A stretch of DNA of 64,000 bases, taken from NCBI GenBank assembly GCA_003599415.1, contig QZKB01000133.1, positions 1-64,000 of the forward strand, read 5' to 3'. The position numbers were made by a program, and so were the translations under genes. This document shows, piece after piece, positions 62,407 to 64,000 of the stretch. Every line of letters begins with the position of its first letter. The first letter of the stretch is position 1. The notes below the pieces were generated by a model. The model saw only the letters and a program-made list of their open reading frames with translations. It searched no databases and was not told where the DNA came from. The DNA comes from Ignavibacteriales bacterium (GTDB lineage Bacteria > Bacteroidota > Ignavibacteria > Ignavibacteriales > SURF-24).

Positions 62407-63129
62407 ATGAATAGAAGAGATTTTCTATTTTCAACCTCGTTGGTTACAGCAGGTTTGTTTACACAAAAATATTTTGCATTTCAAAACAATAATATAATTG
62501 AAAGGAGCACTTTTAAAATGGCTAATTTTGAATTGCCTAAACTTGGTTACGATTACAATGCTTTGGAACCTTATATAGATGCGCAGACTATGGAAATTCA
62601 TCATAGTAAACATCATGCAGCTTATGTTGCTAATCTGAATAAAGCTATTGAAGGAACGAATTTAGCAAATAAATCACTAAACGATATTTTAGCAAACGTT
62701 TCTAAAAGTCCTGTTGCGGTTAGAAATAATGGTGGCGGACATTATAATCATACTCTCTTCTGGGAAATTCTGAAGGTTAATAAAGATGGAAAACCTTCAG
62801 GTAAACTTGCTTCGGCTATTGATTCTGCTTTTGGAAGTTTTGAAGATTTTAAAAAGAAATTTTCCGATGCAGCAACTGGTCGATTTGGTTCAGGATGGGC
62901 ATGGTTAATTAAAAAATCTGATGGAAGCCTTGCGGTTACATCAACACCCAACCAGGACAATCCTCTTATGGACGTTGTTGAAGAAAAAGGTTTCCCGGTT
63001 CTTGGTCTTGATGTCTGGGAGCATGCATATTATCTTAAATATCAGAACAGACGACCTGAATACATCTCTAATTTCTGGAATATTATTAACTGGGATGTAG
63101 TTAGTAAAAGATTTGAATCCGGAAAATAA
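62407..63129 (+). CDS. sodA: Superoxide dismutase (Mn-type) with twin-arginine leader
   Basis: Converts superoxide to oxygen and hydrogen peroxide. The 240-residue product begins with a Tat-like signal ([18 protein letters not shown]), followed by a complete Fe/Mn superoxide dismutase. Counting from the internal ATG at 62518, metal ligands are H28, H78, D165 and H169. The glycine in NNGGGH and Q146 in PNQDNPL are the Mn-type second-sphere pattern. The first ATG has AAAGGA at 5 bases. The internal ATG has AAAGGAG at 10 bases and begins [11 protein letters not shown], exactly where cytoplasmic homologues start. Both exported and cytoplasmic forms are therefore possible. A strong terminator follows. 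Confidence 0.93.
   Translation: MNRRDFLFSTSLVTAGLFTQKYFAFQNNNIIERSTFKMANFELPKLGYDYNALEPYIDAQTMEIHHSKHHAAYVANLNKAIEGTNLANKSLNDILANVSKSPVAVRNNGGGHYNHTLFWEILKVNKDGKPSGKLASAIDSAFGSFEDFKKKFSDAATGRFGSGWAWLIKKSDGSLAVTSTPNQDNPLMDVVEEKGFPVLGLDVWEHAYYLKYQNRRPEYISNFWNIINWDVVSKRFESGK
62501..62507 (+). promoter_or_regulatory. Internal ribosome binding site in the superoxide dismutase gene
   Basis: AAAGGAG lies 10 bases before the in-frame ATG at 62518, between the Tat-like leader and the enzyme domain. It is as strong as the site of the first start and could give a leaderless cytoplasmic form. Confidence 0.5.
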
Positions 63130-63151
63130 ATCTGATTCTGTCTAATTAAAG

Positions 63152-63184
63152 TGCCCTGGATATCCTGATCCGGGGCATTTTTTT
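63152..63184 (+). terminator. Rho-independent terminator after superoxide dismutase
   Basis: A 10-bp stem (TGCCCTGGAT / ATCCGGGGCA, one G-U pair, 6-base loop) is followed by seven T, 22 bases after the stop codon. Confidence 0.95.
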
Positions 63185-63237
63185 ATTTGTATCAAACTTT
63201 GATATTTTTACACTGAATCATAGCACCAGGAATTAAC

Positions 63238-63858
63238 ATGCAAAGAATTCCACTATTCCCGTTAAACTTAGTTGTGTTCCCCGGTTCAAGCTACCCGCTT
63301 CATATTTTTGAAGAACGCTACAAAAAAATGATCAACCGATGCATTGAAGAAAAAAAATATTTTGGAATAGTAGTTAACTTGACAAATAATATTGCCAAAG
63401 TTGGTACGCTATCAGAAATCACTTCCGTTACTAAGTTTTATGAAGACGGCAGGTTAAATATAATTGTGAAGGGAATCCAAAGGTTCATAATAATCAATAC
63501 TGAAACTCATGAAGACGGTTATCTTATTGCAGAGATTCACCCCTATTATGATACAATGTTTGAGGTTGATAACAGAATTATTAAGGAAACCTATAATAAA
63601 TTCGTTGAAGTATTCACAAAGATAAATCTGAAATTAGATGATGCCTACTGGAAGAATCTTAATTCAACACCAATAAAATCTTTTAAGTTTGCCGAAAAAT
63701 CAGGATTATCACTTGAACAGCAGCAGGAATTGTTAACGTTTCAGGATGAAACTAAAAGGTTAAGTTTTATTAAATCCCATCTTGAAAAAATGATGGATTA
63801 TCTTGATGAAAGCAGTAAGATAAAAAATATTTTAATGCGGGACGGATACTTAAATTAA
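63238..63858 (+). CDS. LON substrate-binding-domain protein
   Basis: A 206-residue protein that consists of the N-terminal substrate-binding domain of Lon protease without ATPase or peptidase parts. The start RIPLFPLNLVVFPG and LHIFEERYKKM are diagnostic, with the strand-rich part to about residue 115 and a helical bundle after it. Such stand-alone proteins are widespread; their function is not established. It follows the superoxide dismutase terminator, so it has its own promoter. Its last 4 bases overlap the stop of the convergent atpC gene. Confidence 0.87.
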   Translation: MQRIPLFPLNLVVFPGSSYPLHIFEERYKKMINRCIEEKKYFGIVVNLTNNIAKVGTLSEITSVTKFYEDGRLNIIVKGIQRFIIINTETHEDGYLIAEIHPYYDTMFEVDNRIIKETYNKFVEVFTKINLKLDDAYWKNLNSTPIKSFKFAEKSGLSLEQQQELLTFQDETKRLSFIKSHLEKMMDYLDESSKIKNILMRDGYLN

Positions 63859-64000
63859 TTTGTCCTGTACTTTGTAAAGATGTTAATCCTGTTCTTAGCT
63901 CTTGCCATTGCTCCTTCCGCGCGCTGAATATCTATGTCCTTCTTTGTAAGTAATCTTTTCTGTGCCCTGTCTAAAGATTCTTTTGCTCTTTCAAGATCAA
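63855..64000 (-). CDS. atpC: ATP synthase epsilon subunit (3' end only)
   Basis: Only the last 47 codons are in the window; the gene continues beyond the right edge. The C-terminal helical hairpin of the F1 epsilon subunit is recognisable from DLERAKESLDRAQKRL and DIQRAEGAMARAKNRI. The subunit links F1 rotation to the c-ring and modulates ATP hydrolysis. The stop codon at 63855-63857 overlaps the end of the LON-domain gene. atpD would be expected upstream, outside the window. Confidence 0.85.
   Translation of the reverse strand, partial: DLERAKESLDRAQKRLLTKKDIDIQRAEGAMARAKNRINIFTKYRTN

Overview
The window is AT-rich, gene-dense chromosomal DNA from a Gram-negative bacterium of the Bacteroidota/Chlorobiota group, most likely an Ignavibacteria-type organism. 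That placement is an inference. It rests on a one-TM sensor kinase with a two-component-regulator beta-propeller, a fused alpha-gamma 2-oxoacid:ferredoxin oxidoreductase, an 11-subunit complex I, and promoters that repeatedly fit the Bacteroidota-type pattern TTG-N20-TAnnTTTG. No CRISPR array, insertion sequence or intact prophage is seen. The only phage-related gene is an ORF6N-domain gene inside a metabolic cluster.

Layout. 1-7.7 kb (minus): end of nrnA, korAB with a terminator, dsbD and nadE. 7.7-12.1 kb (minus): an orphan ORF, a NarL-type response regulator and its propeller sensor kinase. 12.2-17.5 kb (plus): a lipoprotein glycogen-debranching-type enzyme, two tandem secreted esterases, and PspC/LiaF-like membrane proteins. 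17.5-21.1 kb (minus): an alkyltransferase-family protein, YjbQ, prfB with a programmed frameshift, miaA and pcm. 21.2-22.7 kb: a DUF2179-type protein, tRNA-Gly and tRNA-Cys flanked by tRNA-Cys-derived relics. 22.7-32.4 kb (plus): a citrate-metabolism cluster of isocitrate dehydrogenase, HD protein, aconitase, ORF6N, MmgE/PrpD, fused CitDE, CitF and a ZIP transporter. 33-36.6 kb: a hydrolase, a methyltransferase and a beta-glucuronidase-like GH2 enzyme. 36.7-42.7 kb (minus): a complete TolC/MacA/MacB-like efflux operon. 42.9-48.5 kb (minus): a Ser/Thr kinase with a YCF48-like ectodomain, a membrane gluzincin peptidase and a CCA-adding enzyme. 48.6-50.7 kb (plus): tRNA-Leu, tig and clpP. 50.9-61.5 kb (plus): nuoABCDHIJKLMN. 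61.7-64 kb: a small unknown ORF, an IscA-type protein, a Tat-leader superoxide dismutase, a LON-domain protein and the 3' end of atpC on the minus strand.

How it fits together. KorAB makes or consumes reduced ferredoxin at the 2-oxoglutarate step. Isocitrate dehydrogenase, aconitase and citrate lyase link 2-oxoglutarate to citrate and on to acetate plus oxaloacetate. The Nuo complex lacks the NADH-input module NuoEFG, so ferredoxin is a plausible electron donor, and ATP synthase begins at the right edge. The most notable points are the UAA-type RF2 recoding site, the two possible starts of the superoxide dismutase, the CitDE/CitF/PrpD/aconitase gene set, and a recurrent promoter architecture with a constant 20-base spacer.
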